A DNA stretch of 9,639 nucleotides from Beijerinckiaceae bacterium (GCA_027311205.1 DAICZI010000039.1:1-9639), one strand, 5' to 3'. Positions 1 to 7,313 are shown, numbered from the stretch's first letter. The notes: a model not told the origin generated them from the letters alone. Numbers and translations: made by a program.

Positions 1-942
1 CGAGGCCTTGAACATGAACATTTCCATCACCGTGTAGAAGCCCTGCAAATAAGGCTGCTGGTCAATGGCAAAATTGAGATAGCCATCGCGCACTGCCTCC
101 AGGGACTTCGGCTGCAGATCGAATCCACCGCCCTGGATGCCTTTTTTCGGCAGGTCGTATTTCTTCATGACAATGCCGACGCTGGACGTATCGCCACCGC
201 TGACGGCAAACATGCCCTTCACATCCTGGTTGCCGAGGTAATAGGCGCTGATTTTCGAGAGCGCGACATTCACCGTCGGGTCGGTGGCGATCATCGTCGC
301 CTCAATTTTGGCACCCGATTTCTTGATGGCAGCCAAAGCGCCATCAATGCGCGGCTGCAGATTGAGCTGGCCGGGGGTCGCGATAAACAAGGCAACCTTG
401 CCTGAACCCACCAGTTTGACAATCCGCTCGCCCATCATCTGGCCAGAGAGGAACAAATCCTGCCCGATATAGGCGAGGCGGCCATTGCTGCTGCCCTGCG
501 GCGCATCGGCATTGTAGCTGAACACCGGAATCCCGGCATTGAGGGCGGCGGCGACCGGCCGGTCAAAGCCGCGCGGATCGACAATTGGCACGGCAATGGC
601 ATCAGCCTTGCTGGCGATGGCGGCGTTCATGGCATTGACCATCTGGCCGACATCTGAGGTTTCAGAACCCGTCCATTGATAGTCACAGCCCAGAATTGCG
701 CAGGCGTCATGGATGCCATATTGGCAGGGCACGAAAAACGGGTTGGTCGTCACGTGGTTGACGAAAACGAATTTCCAGCGCGGATGGGCCGGAAACGGGC
801 CAGCATCGGCGGCCTGCGCGCGCGTGCCCGCCATCGCCACCATTGCTGCGGCCGTGCTGGCTGTGACGCCGTGCATCATGGCGCGGCGGGACAGTTGCAA
901 ACCGGATTGCTGCGTCAGTTCATCAGTTGGTTTCGAGCTCAT
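1..942 (-). CDS. Sugar-type ABC transporter periplasmic substrate-binding protein (3' end outside window)
   Basis: Predicted periplasmic binding protein of the ribose/galactose class (Peripla_BP_4 type) that captures a small ligand and delivers it to an ABC permease. 314 residues are visible and the frame is still open at base 1, so the C-terminus is missing. The N-terminus looks like a Tat signal: twin arginine in SRRAMM (residues 18-23), an Ala/Met-rich hydrophobic stretch, and a probable AQA-A cleavage site near residue 44. The mature part begins with a strand typical of the family (KFVFVNHVTTNPFFVPCQYG), followed by SKADAIAVPIVDP, GIPVFSYNADAP and a GGGFDLQP hinge-region segment. Start ATG at 942 is chosen for the AGGGAGA ribosome site just upstream and the signal peptide that follows it. 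It is the last gene of the left cluster; permease and ATPase genes would be expected beyond the window edge. The ligand is unknown; a sugar or sugar acid is the family expectation, not something seen here. Confidence 0.9.
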   Translation of the reverse strand, partial: MSSKPTDELTQQSGLQLSRRAMMHGVTASTAAAMVAMAGTRAQAADAGPFPAHPRWKFVFVNHVTTNPFFVPCQYGIHDACAILGCDYQWTGSETSDVGQMVNAMNAAIASKADAIAVPIVDPRGFDRPVAAALNAGIPVFSYNADAPQGSSNGRLAYIGQDLFLSGQMMGERIVKLVGSGKVALFIATPGQLNLQPRIDGALAAIKKSGAKIEATMIATDPTVNVALSKISAYYLGNQDVKGMFAVSGGDTSSVGIVMKKYDLPKKGIQGGGFDLQPKSLEAVRDGYLNFAIDQQPYLQGFYTVMEMFMFKAS

Positions 943-994
943 CTTGGTCTCCCTTGGCACTTTTTTGTGACACGTTTTTATGATTACGGGACGC

Positions 995-1023
995 AGGTTA
1001 TGCCTGATTCAATTGTTTGACAA
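995..1023 (-). promoter_or_regulatory. Possible promoter of the binding-protein gene
   Basis: On the minus strand TTGTCA (1023-1018, five of six to the sigma70 -35 consensus) lies 17 bp before TAACCT (1000-995, only three of six to the -10 consensus). A start near 988 would give a leader of about 45 nt before the ATG at 942. The -35 hexamer sits inside the palindrome at 1013-1023. The weak -10 box makes this a tentative call. Confidence 0.3.
1013..1023. promoter_or_regulatory. Possible FadR/GntR-family operator
   Basis: TTGTTTGACAA (plus strand; TTGTCAAACAA on the minus strand) fits TNGTNNNACNA on both strands, the general consensus of FadR-subfamily GntR repressors. It lies about 70 bp upstream of the binding-protein start and overlaps the candidate -35 box, a position suited to repression. 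GntR regulators of this subfamily often control sugar-acid and amino-acid catabolic operons. An 11-bp motif with six fixed positions is expected by chance every few kilobases, so the location, not the match alone, gives it weight. Confidence 0.4.
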
Positions 1024-1080
1024 GTGGGTCGGCGACGGCGCGCCAAGCATCGACATACGGCCCCTCACATCGGCCAATCG

Positions 1081-1116
1081 GCCGCGGAATCAAGCCTCAG
1101 CCAGACGCTCCGCGGC
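1081..1116. repeat. 8-bp perfect inverted repeat between the SDR and binding-protein genes
   Basis: GCCGCGGA (1081-1088) and TCCGCGGC (1109-1116) form a perfect 8-bp stem around a 20-nt loop, 23 bp past the SDR stop codon. A second small stem, CGGCC(AATC)GGCCG, lies next to it at 1071-1084. No T-run follows on the minus strand, so this is not a classic intrinsic terminator. It may be an intercistronic hairpin that limits read-through or protects the mRNA 3' end. Confidence 0.35.
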
Positions 1117-1138
1117 AAAAATCCTTGGTGTCACTCCC

Positions 1139-1975
1139 TCAAAGTTTCTTGGCATCATTGACAATGTTCATGCTCGCCACGCCGCTGTGGCCCAGGGCCA
1201 CCGAGGCGAATGGGCCACCGTGGCACAAGTTGCCGGGGTCTTTGCCATCAAGTACGGAGGCGGCGGCCAGAATATCGGCGGCAAAGACCTCGGCATTGTC
1301 CTTGGGGCGATAGCCAAGAAAACTGGCACGGGCATTATCGACCGGCGCGCGATCATTGTTGGAGACGCCGTAAACCACGCTGAAACCGGTCACCGGCGTA
1401 TCAAGGGCTCGTGCCACCAGATGCACCAGATCGGGATAGGAGAGCCAGGTTCCAAGCGCGCGCGTATTGTTGACCTGCGCGCAGGACAGAATACGCAGGC
1501 ACACCGCTTCAACGCCGCGCTTGTCCCAATAAAGGCTGGCCAGATCCTCCGCGAAACATTTTGCAAGGCCGTAGAATGTATCGGGTCGGTGCGGTGCGTC
1601 CGTGCCGATGAAATCGGTCTTGAGGTGCATGCCGACCGCATGGATCGAGCTGGCGTAAACCACGCGCCGCACCTGGTTTTGATACGCCGCTTCCCACACA
1701 TTGTAAGCGCCGATGAAATTGGGGCCAAGCAGGGTTTCAAACGGCGCCTCATCACCATAAGCGCCAAAATGCACCACCATGTCCGCCCCCTTCAGCAGGG
1801 CATCAATGTCGGCATAGCTCGCCAGATCAGCACGCTGATAGGTTTCGCGCGCATAGAGCCGGCCGAGATCGGGCACGATGTCGGAAGACACAAGTTCGTC
1901 AGCCATTTTGGACAGCGGCTCGCGCAGATAAGAGCCAAGACGCCCCGCCGCACCCGTCAGAACCAGTTTTTTCAT
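1139..1975 (-). CDS. NAD-dependent uronate-dehydrogenase-like SDR
   Basis: Extended short-chain dehydrogenase/epimerase-type protein of 278 residues, most like bacterial uronate dehydrogenase, which oxidises D-glucuronate or D-galacturonate to the aldarolactone with NAD+. The Rossmann loop TGAAGRLGS is at residues 7-15, the catalytic serine region YASSIHAVG at about 107-115, and the YxxxK pair is Tyr135/Lys139 in FYGLAKCFAEDLA. The family-like segments VVYGVSNND (about 201-208) and FLGYRPKDNAE (about 219-229), and the length, also fit uronate dehydrogenase better than sugar-nucleotide epimerases, which are usually longer. Start ATG 1975 is preceded by AGGTGG at good spacing; the same frame upstream has no start codon before a stop. 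It lies 164 bp after the FAD oxidoreductase gene and 196 bp before the binding-protein gene. The true substrate may be another aldose or sugar acid; a general NAD(P)-dependent oxidoreductase is the fallback name. Confidence 0.88.
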   Translation of the reverse strand: MKKLVLTGAAGRLGSYLREPLSKMADELVSSDIVPDLGRLYARETYQRADLASYADIDALLKGADMVVHFGAYGDEAPFETLLGPNFIGAYNVWEAAYQNQVRRVVYASSIHAVGMHLKTDFIGTDAPHRPDTFYGLAKCFAEDLASLYWDKRGVEAVCLRILSCAQVNNTRALGTWLSYPDLVHLVARALDTPVTGFSVVYGVSNNDRAPVDNARASFLGYRPKDNAEVFAADILAAASVLDGKDPGNLCHGGPFASVALGHSGVASMNIVNDAKKL

Positions 1976-2017
1976 GTCAGATTTCCACCTTTGATGTTGG
2001 TCCGCAGGGCCAGCCCC

Positions 2018-2055
2018 GCCAAAATTACCGCCGAAGCCAAAATTACCGCCGAAGC
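2018..2055. repeat. 18-bp perfect tandem duplication upstream of the SDR gene
   Basis: CCAAAATTACCGCCGAAG occurs twice head to tail (2019-2036 and 2037-2054), with the match running one base further on either side. It lies in the 164-bp spacer between the FAD oxidoreductase and SDR genes, 43 bp before the SDR start. On the minus strand each unit carries TAATTT, an AT-rich patch in an otherwise GC-rich spacer. It looks like a recent slippage event. Confidence 0.8.
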
Positions 2056-2139
2056 AAAGTCCAGCAAACGATCGACGCGAAGATCGCCGATAGTCGGAAA
2101 AGCGTCATCACGCCGAGAGTTTGTCAGGCGAACTCGCGG

Positions 2140-3357
2140 TCATATGATCGCCTCTTCTTCGAAGGGTACCTGGCGGGCAATCCGCTCATAGCCGAATGGC
2201 GAGAGGTCAAGCGTGCGAAAGCCGCCAAAGGTGATCAACTCCGCCATCGCGCGGCCCATCGCCGGCGATTGCTGCAGGCCATGACCGGAAAAGCCATTGA
2301 TAAACATGAAGTTCCTGACCTCTGGGTGCGGCCCCAGAATGGCATTATGGTCCAAGGTGTTCATGTCATAATGGCCCGCCCATTCATGCGTCAGCCTGAT
2401 CGCCTCAAATTGCGGAATCCGGGCGGCGATCACAGGCCAGACTTTCTCCTCCCACAGATTTTGATCCATGGCGAAGTCGTCGAAATCAACCGCTGGATCG
2501 GTTTCGGCATGGGCACCAGCCAGATAGGTCTGGCGACCGTCCTGGCGAAAATGCACGCCGGAAGGGTCGATGGTCAGCGGCAATTCCCGGTCGAGCGGCT
2601 GGGCCGCCGAGAAAATATAGGTATAGCGCTTGCGCGGCTCAATCGGAATTTCAAGGCCCGCCATGCGTGCCGTCACCGCGCCGCGCGTGCCCGAAGCATT
2701 GACGACATGGCCGCAGGCAATCACCGCGCCTGATTTCAGGGTCACGCTGTCAATGCGGGTTCCAGCACCATTGCGGTTGATGGCCACGACCTCATTGGCA
2801 ACAGTCTCGACGCCGCGCTCCTTGGCCGAGCGCCGCCACCAGTCAAACACGGCGACGCTATCCCAATAGCCCTCATCAACGCGATTGATGCTGCCCAGCA
2901 CAATGTCATCGACTTGGTAAAACGGATAGGCGCGCTTGATTTCGTCCGGCGTCATCAATTGGGTCGCCGCCCCTGCGGCCCGTTGTACCCTATAATTGGC
3001 GCGCAGGGTTGCGGCCATGGCTGGCGTGTCAGCCAGATACATGTAGCCATAACTCTGGATCGACAGCTCCGGCACGCGCACATCACCGCCCATGTAGCTG
3101 CGGAGGTTTTTCACGAAATCAGCGGCAAATTGCGAGATGCGCACGTTGATCTCGCGGCTGAATTGCTGGCGCATGCAACTGTTGGTGTGCGAGGTCGCGG
3201 CCTTGGCATAGGTCGGGTCTTTTTCGATCACCAGCACCCGGCCCTGAAAATCCTTGGTGTCAGACAGGAACCACGCGACGGAAGATCCCAGCATCGCGCC
3301 ACCAATGATCACCACATCATAGCTGGCATGTTTTGGGGTTTGCAGGGGTTGGCTCAC
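2140..3357 (-). CDS. FAD-dependent oxidoreductase, DAO superfamily (FOXRED1-like)
   Basis: Flavoprotein of 405 residues in the D-amino-acid oxidase/sarcosine oxidase superfamily, whose members oxidise the C-N bond of amino acids or N-alkyl amino acids. The FAD-binding segment VVIIGGAMLGSS (residues 15-26) has the dinucleotide fold with Ala in place of the middle glycine, a common variant in this family, followed by an acidic strand end VLVIEKDPTYAKA. The C-terminal flavin motif GFSGHGLQQSP is at 355-365. From recall, this C-terminal region (GHGLQQ, then LSPFGYERI and an acidic tail ending in II) resembles eukaryotic FOXRED1 more than sarcosine oxidase. No signal peptide is seen, so it should be cytoplasmic. 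Start is GTG 3357: its GTGA overlaps the hyuB stop, and GGGGAG lies about 8 nt upstream. It probably supplies the oxidative step after the HyuAB reaction. The substrate is not known. Confidence 0.9.
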   Translation of the reverse strand: MSQPLQTPKHASYDVVIIGGAMLGSSVAWFLSDTKDFQGRVLVIEKDPTYAKAATSHTNSCMRQQFSREINVRISQFAADFVKNLRSYMGGDVRVPELSIQSYGYMYLADTPAMAATLRANYRVQRAAGAATQLMTPDEIKRAYPFYQVDDIVLGSINRVDEGYWDSVAVFDWWRRSAKERGVETVANEVVAINRNGAGTRIDSVTLKSGAVIACGHVVNASGTRGAVTARMAGLEIPIEPRKRYTYIFSAAQPLDRELPLTIDPSGVHFRQDGRQTYLAGAHAETDPAVDFDDFAMDQNLWEEKVWPVIAARIPQFEAIRLTHEWAGHYDMNTLDHNAILGPHPEVRNFMFINGFSGHGLQQSPAMGRAMAELITFGGFRTLDLSPFGYERIARQVPFEEEAII

Positions 3358-5072
3358 GTCAAAAACTCTCCCCGTTTCACGGCATCCAAAACCATCGCAC
3401 AGGCCTCTGCGCTCAGCCCGTAATCGTTCATCGCGGCCTCGACCGAGATATAGCCCAGCGCCAGATCGCGTTTGACGGCCTCGACATCGCGCTGCGCCGG
3501 GTCGCCATAACCCGCGCCGCCGGGAAAGGCGAGCCTGACTCGCCGGCCATGAGGCACGAATTGCTTGCCCTTGCCTCGCATGGCCGCGCCATCATCGCGC
3601 GCGATGGTCGTGGCTGCACCATTGCGCCCGCCCTGCCGCCCGCGCGCCGGATAATCCACGCGGTCAAACATCGCCTGAAAATCAAACTCGTGGCCCTCCA
3701 GGGCGCCGACTTCCATGAATTGTCCGAGGCCTCCGCGATGCCGGCCTGGCCCGCCACTATCAGGGCGCAGCTCCTTGCGCCAGATGATCACCGGCCCGGC
3801 ATGTTCGGTCGCCTCAACCGGCATGGTCATCACGCCGGAGGGGAATGCGGTGGCATTCAACCCGTCTAGGCTGGGCCGCGCCCCTGCGCCGCCCGAATTG
3901 AAAGTCAGCACCTCGGCCCGCCAGGTTCCCAAGGGCGCAGGCTGATCGGTGCGCGGGCGCAAGGACACCTGGAAATTGCACAAGGTTCCCGCCCCCTCTG
4001 CAGGCACCAGATGCGGGACGATGCGGTCGAGGGCGTCATAAACAGTGTCGGGCACCATGTGGCCAATCACATGACGCAAGGCGACCGGGGCTGGATGCAG
4101 CGCGTTCAGGATCGAATTTACCGGGGCGGTCACCTCGAAAGGGGCCAGCGAGGCGGCATTATTGGGAATTTCCGGGGCAATCGCGCATTTCAGCGCGTAA
4201 CAGGCATAGGCCCTGGTATAGACCAGCGGCACATTGATGCCTTTTTTATCAACGCCCGACGATCCGGCGAAATCACAGATGATCCGGTCGCTTTGGATGT
4301 CCAGCCGCACTTTCAAATCAATCGGTTGGTCAAACCCATCAATCCGCATTGCCCCGCTGGCAGCGGCGCGGGGCAGAGCCGCGATCCGCTCCAGCGTCGC
4401 GCGGCGCGAATGCTCAAAAATGAAGTGGCTGATGCCGGTCAGATCATCCAGCGCAAATTCAGCCATCATTTCGCCGAGACGGCGCTGGCCAATCTCGTTG
4501 CAGGCTGCAAGCGCGTAAATATCGCCCACCACCTGATCAGGCTCACGCACATTGCCGCGCACCATGCGAATCAGCGTCTTGTCAACCACGCCACGCTCGG
4601 CCAGCTTCATGATCGGGATATAAAGCCCCTCCTCGTAGATCGAGGCGGCATCGGCCCCAAAGCCACGACCGCCAATATCAACGACATGCGCGGTACAGGC
4701 GAAAAATCCCACCAGGCCGTCGCAGTGGAAAAACGGGGTGACAACCGTAATATCATGCAGATGGCCGGTGCCCTCCCAGGGATCATTGGTGATATAGACA
4801 TCACCCGCAAACATGGCGGCGCGCCCAATGCGGCGGATGAAATGGGCGACCGATTCGGCCATGGCATTGACATGGCCCGGCGTCCCGGTGACGGCCTGCG
4901 CCAGCATCAGCCCTGCGACATCATAAACCCCCGCCGACAAATCGCCGGCCTCCCGCACGCTGGTGGAAAATGCGGTGCGCACCAGGGCCTGCGCCTGCTC
5001 CTCAACTACCGAAATCAACCGGTTCCACATGACTTGATAGGCGACGCTGGAGATTTGGGCCTGCCGATTCAT
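3354..5072 (-). CDS. hyuB: HyuB-type hydantoinase/oxoprolinase B subunit
   Basis: B subunit (572 residues) of the HyuAB family, which includes N-methylhydantoinase, 5-oxoprolinase and related ATP-dependent enzymes acting on cyclic amides; some relatives are carboxylases. Hydantoinase_B hallmarks are visible: TNDPWEGTGHLHD at 95-107, AHVVDIGG at 128-135, an AGSSGVDKKGIN segment, GGPGRHRGGLG, and the glycine-rich PGGAGYGDP near 517-525 close to the C-terminus. The His/Asp residues of the first two motifs are probable metal ligands by family knowledge. Start ATG 5072 lies 4 bp after the hyuA stop and is preceded by AAGG; this gives the usual family length. The frame is open further upstream to 5345, but that stretch is Arg/Pro/Ser-rich, unlike the family, and would overlap hyuA. 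The stop overlaps the GTG of the FAD oxidoreductase gene. Substrate specificity cannot be assigned. Confidence 0.93.
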   Translation of the reverse strand: MNRQAQISSVAYQVMWNRLISVVEEQAQALVRTAFSTSVREAGDLSAGVYDVAGLMLAQAVTGTPGHVNAMAESVAHFIRRIGRAAMFAGDVYITNDPWEGTGHLHDITVVTPFFHCDGLVGFFACTAHVVDIGGRGFGADAASIYEEGLYIPIMKLAERGVVDKTLIRMVRGNVREPDQVVGDIYALAACNEIGQRRLGEMMAEFALDDLTGISHFIFEHSRRATLERIAALPRAAASGAMRIDGFDQPIDLKVRLDIQSDRIICDFAGSSGVDKKGINVPLVYTRAYACYALKCAIAPEIPNNAASLAPFEVTAPVNSILNALHPAPVALRHVIGHMVPDTVYDALDRIVPHLVPAEGAGTLCNFQVSLRPRTDQPAPLGTWRAEVLTFNSGGAGARPSLDGLNATAFPSGVMTMPVEATEHAGPVIIWRKELRPDSGGPGRHRGGLGQFMEVGALEGHEFDFQAMFDRVDYPARGRQGGRNGAATTIARDDGAAMRGKGKQFVPHGRRVRLAFPGGAGYGDPAQRDVEAVKRDLALGYISVEAAMNDYGLSAEACAMVLDAVKRGEFLT

Positions 5073-5076
5073 GCTC

Positions 5077-7155
5077 TCAGACCTTGCGCATGAGTTCGAT
5101 GGTGCCGTCGCTCTGCACCAGGGCGGAGCGGCTTGAAGGCACGATGATCGTGGTCTCGTCTTCCGTGATGATGGCTGGCCCTGCCAGGGTCTGGCCCGCG
5201 CGCATCGTGGCGCGCGCGACGACCGCGGCGGGCACCGTTCGGGACAAAGCCGCATCAAACAGACCGCGGATGCCGGATGGAGCCAGCGGGCAAAGTTCTG
5301 CCGGTTCGTCAACGCGCTCAACCTTGGGCGCGGGTGTTGTCGCATTCACCGCCCAGACGGTAATTTCAACATCTGCACCCTCGACGGTGCGTCCAAACAG
5401 CGTGGCATAATCGGCCTCAAACAGCTTTTGGTAGGTCGCGGCATCGGGATGACGGGCCTGCTCCGGCGTTAAGGCAATCGGAATTTCCCAGCCTTGCCCG
5501 CTGTAGCGCATATAGGCTTTGAAGTGCGCGCTCAGCGGCGCATTCGGCGCGCAGGAGCGCACAAACATCGTCGCCTCGCACTCCAGATCAGTCAGCAACG
5601 CTTGTACCCGCTCAGGCGCAAACGCTGAAAGCCGCATATAGACCGAGCGGTTGGCCTCAAAACTGAACGGCGCACGCAGAAAGCCGATGGCTGAACCGAC
5701 GCCGGCGCCCGTGGGCACCAGCAGCCGGGCGATCCCGAGTTTCTCGCACAGCCGCCCGGCGTGCAGCGGTGCCGCGCCACCAAAGGCGATCATGGTGTAG
5801 CGCGCCAGATCCTCGCCGTTTTCAACGGCATGCACCCGCGCGGCACTGGCCATGTTTTCATCAACCACTTCGGCAAGGCCAAAGGCGGCGGTTTGGACAT
5901 CCATGTCCAAAGGCGCACCAACCACGCGCGCCAGCGCCGCCTCGGCAGCCGCTTTGTCGAGCTTGAAGGAACCACCCGCAAAGCTGTCGGCGTCAAGCTT
6001 GCCCAATGCCAGATCAGCATCGGTGACGGCGGGCTTGTCGCCGCCCTGCCCGTAACAGGCGGGCCCTGGCTCGGCCCCGGCACTCAGCGGCCCAACCCGG
6101 ATTTGTCGCAAGGCATCGACATGCGCCAGCGAACCGCCGCCAGCGCCGATTTCGACCATGTCAATCACCGGAATCGAGATCGGCATGCCCGAGCCTTTTT
6201 TGAAGCGCGTGCTGCGCGCCACCTCAAATACCCGCGAAGTTTTAGGGCTTTGGTGCTTGATGAGGCAGATTTTGGCGGTGGTGCCGCCCATATCAAAGGA
6301 AAGCACCCGGTCGAGCCCGAAGCGCGCCGCAATATGGGCAGCAAACACCGCCCCCCCGGCTGGCCCCGATTCCACCAGCCGCACTGGAAATTCAGCGGCT
6401 TTCTCCAGTGAAATAATCCCGCCGCCCGAATGCATCAGGAAAATCGGGCAGGAAATGCCCTCCGCCGCAAACCGGCCCGTCAACCGCATGAGATAACTCG
6501 ACATCAGCGGTTTCACATAGGCATTGGCGATGGTGGTGCTGAAGCGTTCATATTCGCGCATTTGCGGTGAGACCTCGCAGGAAAGCGATACCATCACCCC
6601 CGGCAGCATGTGCGCCAGCACCTCGCCGATCAGCCGCTCGTGCGTATCATTGCGGTAGGAATGCATCAGCCCGACGGCAATGCTGGCATAACCCGCCGCT
6701 TGCAGGCGCAGCGCCAGCCGCTCGACCTCCCCGCGCTCCAGCGCCACCAGCACATCGCCCCTGGCGCTGATGCGTTCGCGCACCGTAAAGCGGCTTTGGC
6801 GCGGCAACAGCGGTTCGGGCGGCACCAGATTGAGATCATATTGCTCGAAGCGCGATTCGGTGCGCATCTCGATCACATCGCGAAATCCCTGCGTGGTGAT
6901 CAGCGCGGTCTTGGCCCCGCGCCGCTCGATCAGTGCGTTGGTCGCCAGCGTCGTGCCATGGATGATCTGGCCAATGGCGCCCGGCGCAACCCCGGCTTTG
7001 GCGCAAACCTGGTGCAGGCCCCCGATAATGGCTTCCTCAGGCGCAGCAGGCGTCGTCAGCACCTTGGCTGAGACCTGGCGCCCCCCCGTCTCCAGCACGA
7101 TGTCAGTAAAAGTGCCACCAATGTCGATGCCCACCCGCGCCGCCGAAGTCGCCAT
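5077..7155 (-). CDS. hyuA: HyuA-type hydantoinase/oxoprolinase A subunit
   Basis: A subunit (692 residues) of the HyuAB family, carrying the ATP-binding ASKHA-like fold used to activate a cyclic amide or lactam by phosphorylation before ring opening. Visible marks: VGIDIGGTFTDIV at 8-20, HGTTLATNALIERRG at 66-80, a FRDVIEMR segment near 91-98, MHSGGGI near 241-247, FDMGGTTAKI at 287-296, and GAGGGS (337-342) followed by SAGAEPGPACYG at about 358-369 and PAVTDADL. The region after about 500 is the less conserved Hydantoinase_A C-terminal domain. Length is normal. Start ATG 7155 is preferred because AGGA lies 8-9 nt upstream and the protein then begins directly at the phosphate-binding strand; an ATG at 7218 would add 21 residues unlike the family. 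It is the first gene of the operon, with a possible promoter at 7221-7248. 5-oxoproline, N-methylhydantoin or another lactam are all possible substrates. Confidence 0.94.
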   Translation of the reverse strand: MATSAARVGIDIGGTFTDIVLETGGRQVSAKVLTTPAAPEEAIIGGLHQVCAKAGVAPGAIGQIIHGTTLATNALIERRGAKTALITTQGFRDVIEMRTESRFEQYDLNLVPPEPLLPRQSRFTVRERISARGDVLVALERGEVERLALRLQAAGYASIAVGLMHSYRNDTHERLIGEVLAHMLPGVMVSLSCEVSPQMREYERFSTTIANAYVKPLMSSYLMRLTGRFAAEGISCPIFLMHSGGGIISLEKAAEFPVRLVESGPAGGAVFAAHIAARFGLDRVLSFDMGGTTAKICLIKHQSPKTSRVFEVARSTRFKKGSGMPISIPVIDMVEIGAGGGSLAHVDALRQIRVGPLSAGAEPGPACYGQGGDKPAVTDADLALGKLDADSFAGGSFKLDKAAAEAALARVVGAPLDMDVQTAAFGLAEVVDENMASAARVHAVENGEDLARYTMIAFGGAAPLHAGRLCEKLGIARLLVPTGAGVGSAIGFLRAPFSFEANRSVYMRLSAFAPERVQALLTDLECEATMFVRSCAPNAPLSAHFKAYMRYSGQGWEIPIALTPEQARHPDAATYQKLFEADYATLFGRTVEGADVEITVWAVNATTPAPKVERVDEPAELCPLAPSGIRGLFDAALSRTVPAAVVARATMRAGQTLAGPAIITEDETTIIVPSSRSALVQSDGTIELMRKV

Positions 7156-7204
7156 CGCTGATCCTGTCCGGTGTTGTCCCACGACTGCGTGCGTGCGGGC
7201 GCGG

Positions 7205-7214
7205 TTGCTGACAA
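7205..7214. promoter_or_regulatory. Small palindrome at the predicted hyuA transcription start
   Basis: TTGCTGACAA (minus TTGTCAGCAA) is an imperfect palindrome, TTG-N4-CAA, at the position where the candidate promoter at 7221-7248 would start transcription. Its minus-strand left half TTGTCA is the same as in the operator-like site at 1013-1023, but the right half is one base closer, so it does not fit TNGTNNNACNA. It could be a weak related site or chance. Confidence 0.2.
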
Positions 7215-7220
7215 GCACGC

Positions 7221-7248
7221 ATCATAGAGAGATTCTGCATCGTTCCAA
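7221..7248 (-). promoter_or_regulatory. Candidate sigma70-type promoter for the hyuA operon
   Basis: On the minus strand TTGGAA (7248-7243, four of six) is separated by 16 bp from TATGAT (7226-7221, five of six). Transcription would start near 7214, leaving a leader of about 60 nt before the hyuA ATG at 7155. It is the best promoter-like pair seen in this spacer. Confidence 0.45.
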
Positions 7249-7313
7249 GATGCTGCAGGCGATCAGGCTTGACCGCTTGATCGATAAAGCGCCGCACCGC
7301 CTGCCTGAGGGGG

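Noticed and set aside
1071..1116. Intrinsic terminator after the SDR gene
   Set aside because: Inverted repeats are present but no T-run follows on the minus strand, so only hairpins are claimed.
1976..2054. Longer SDR reading frame including a Gly/Asn/Phe repeat encoded by the 18-bp units
   Set aside because: The frame is open upstream and in phase, but has no start codon before an in-frame TGA, while ATG 1975 has a good ribosome site and begins at the Rossmann strand.
980..2191. Plus-strand open frame of 403 codons opposite the SDR gene
   Set aside because: It is antisense to a clear dehydrogenase with intact motifs; the translation is Arg/His/Ile-rich without recognisable domains.
4011..5093. 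Plus-strand open frame of 360 codons opposite hyuB
   Set aside because: Antisense to hyuB motifs, low-information composition, no ribosome site or family resemblance.
5073..5345. N-terminal extension of HyuB by 91 residues
   Set aside because: The extra stretch overlaps hyuA, is Arg/Pro/Ser-rich and unlike the family; ATG 5072 right after the hyuA stop gives the normal length.
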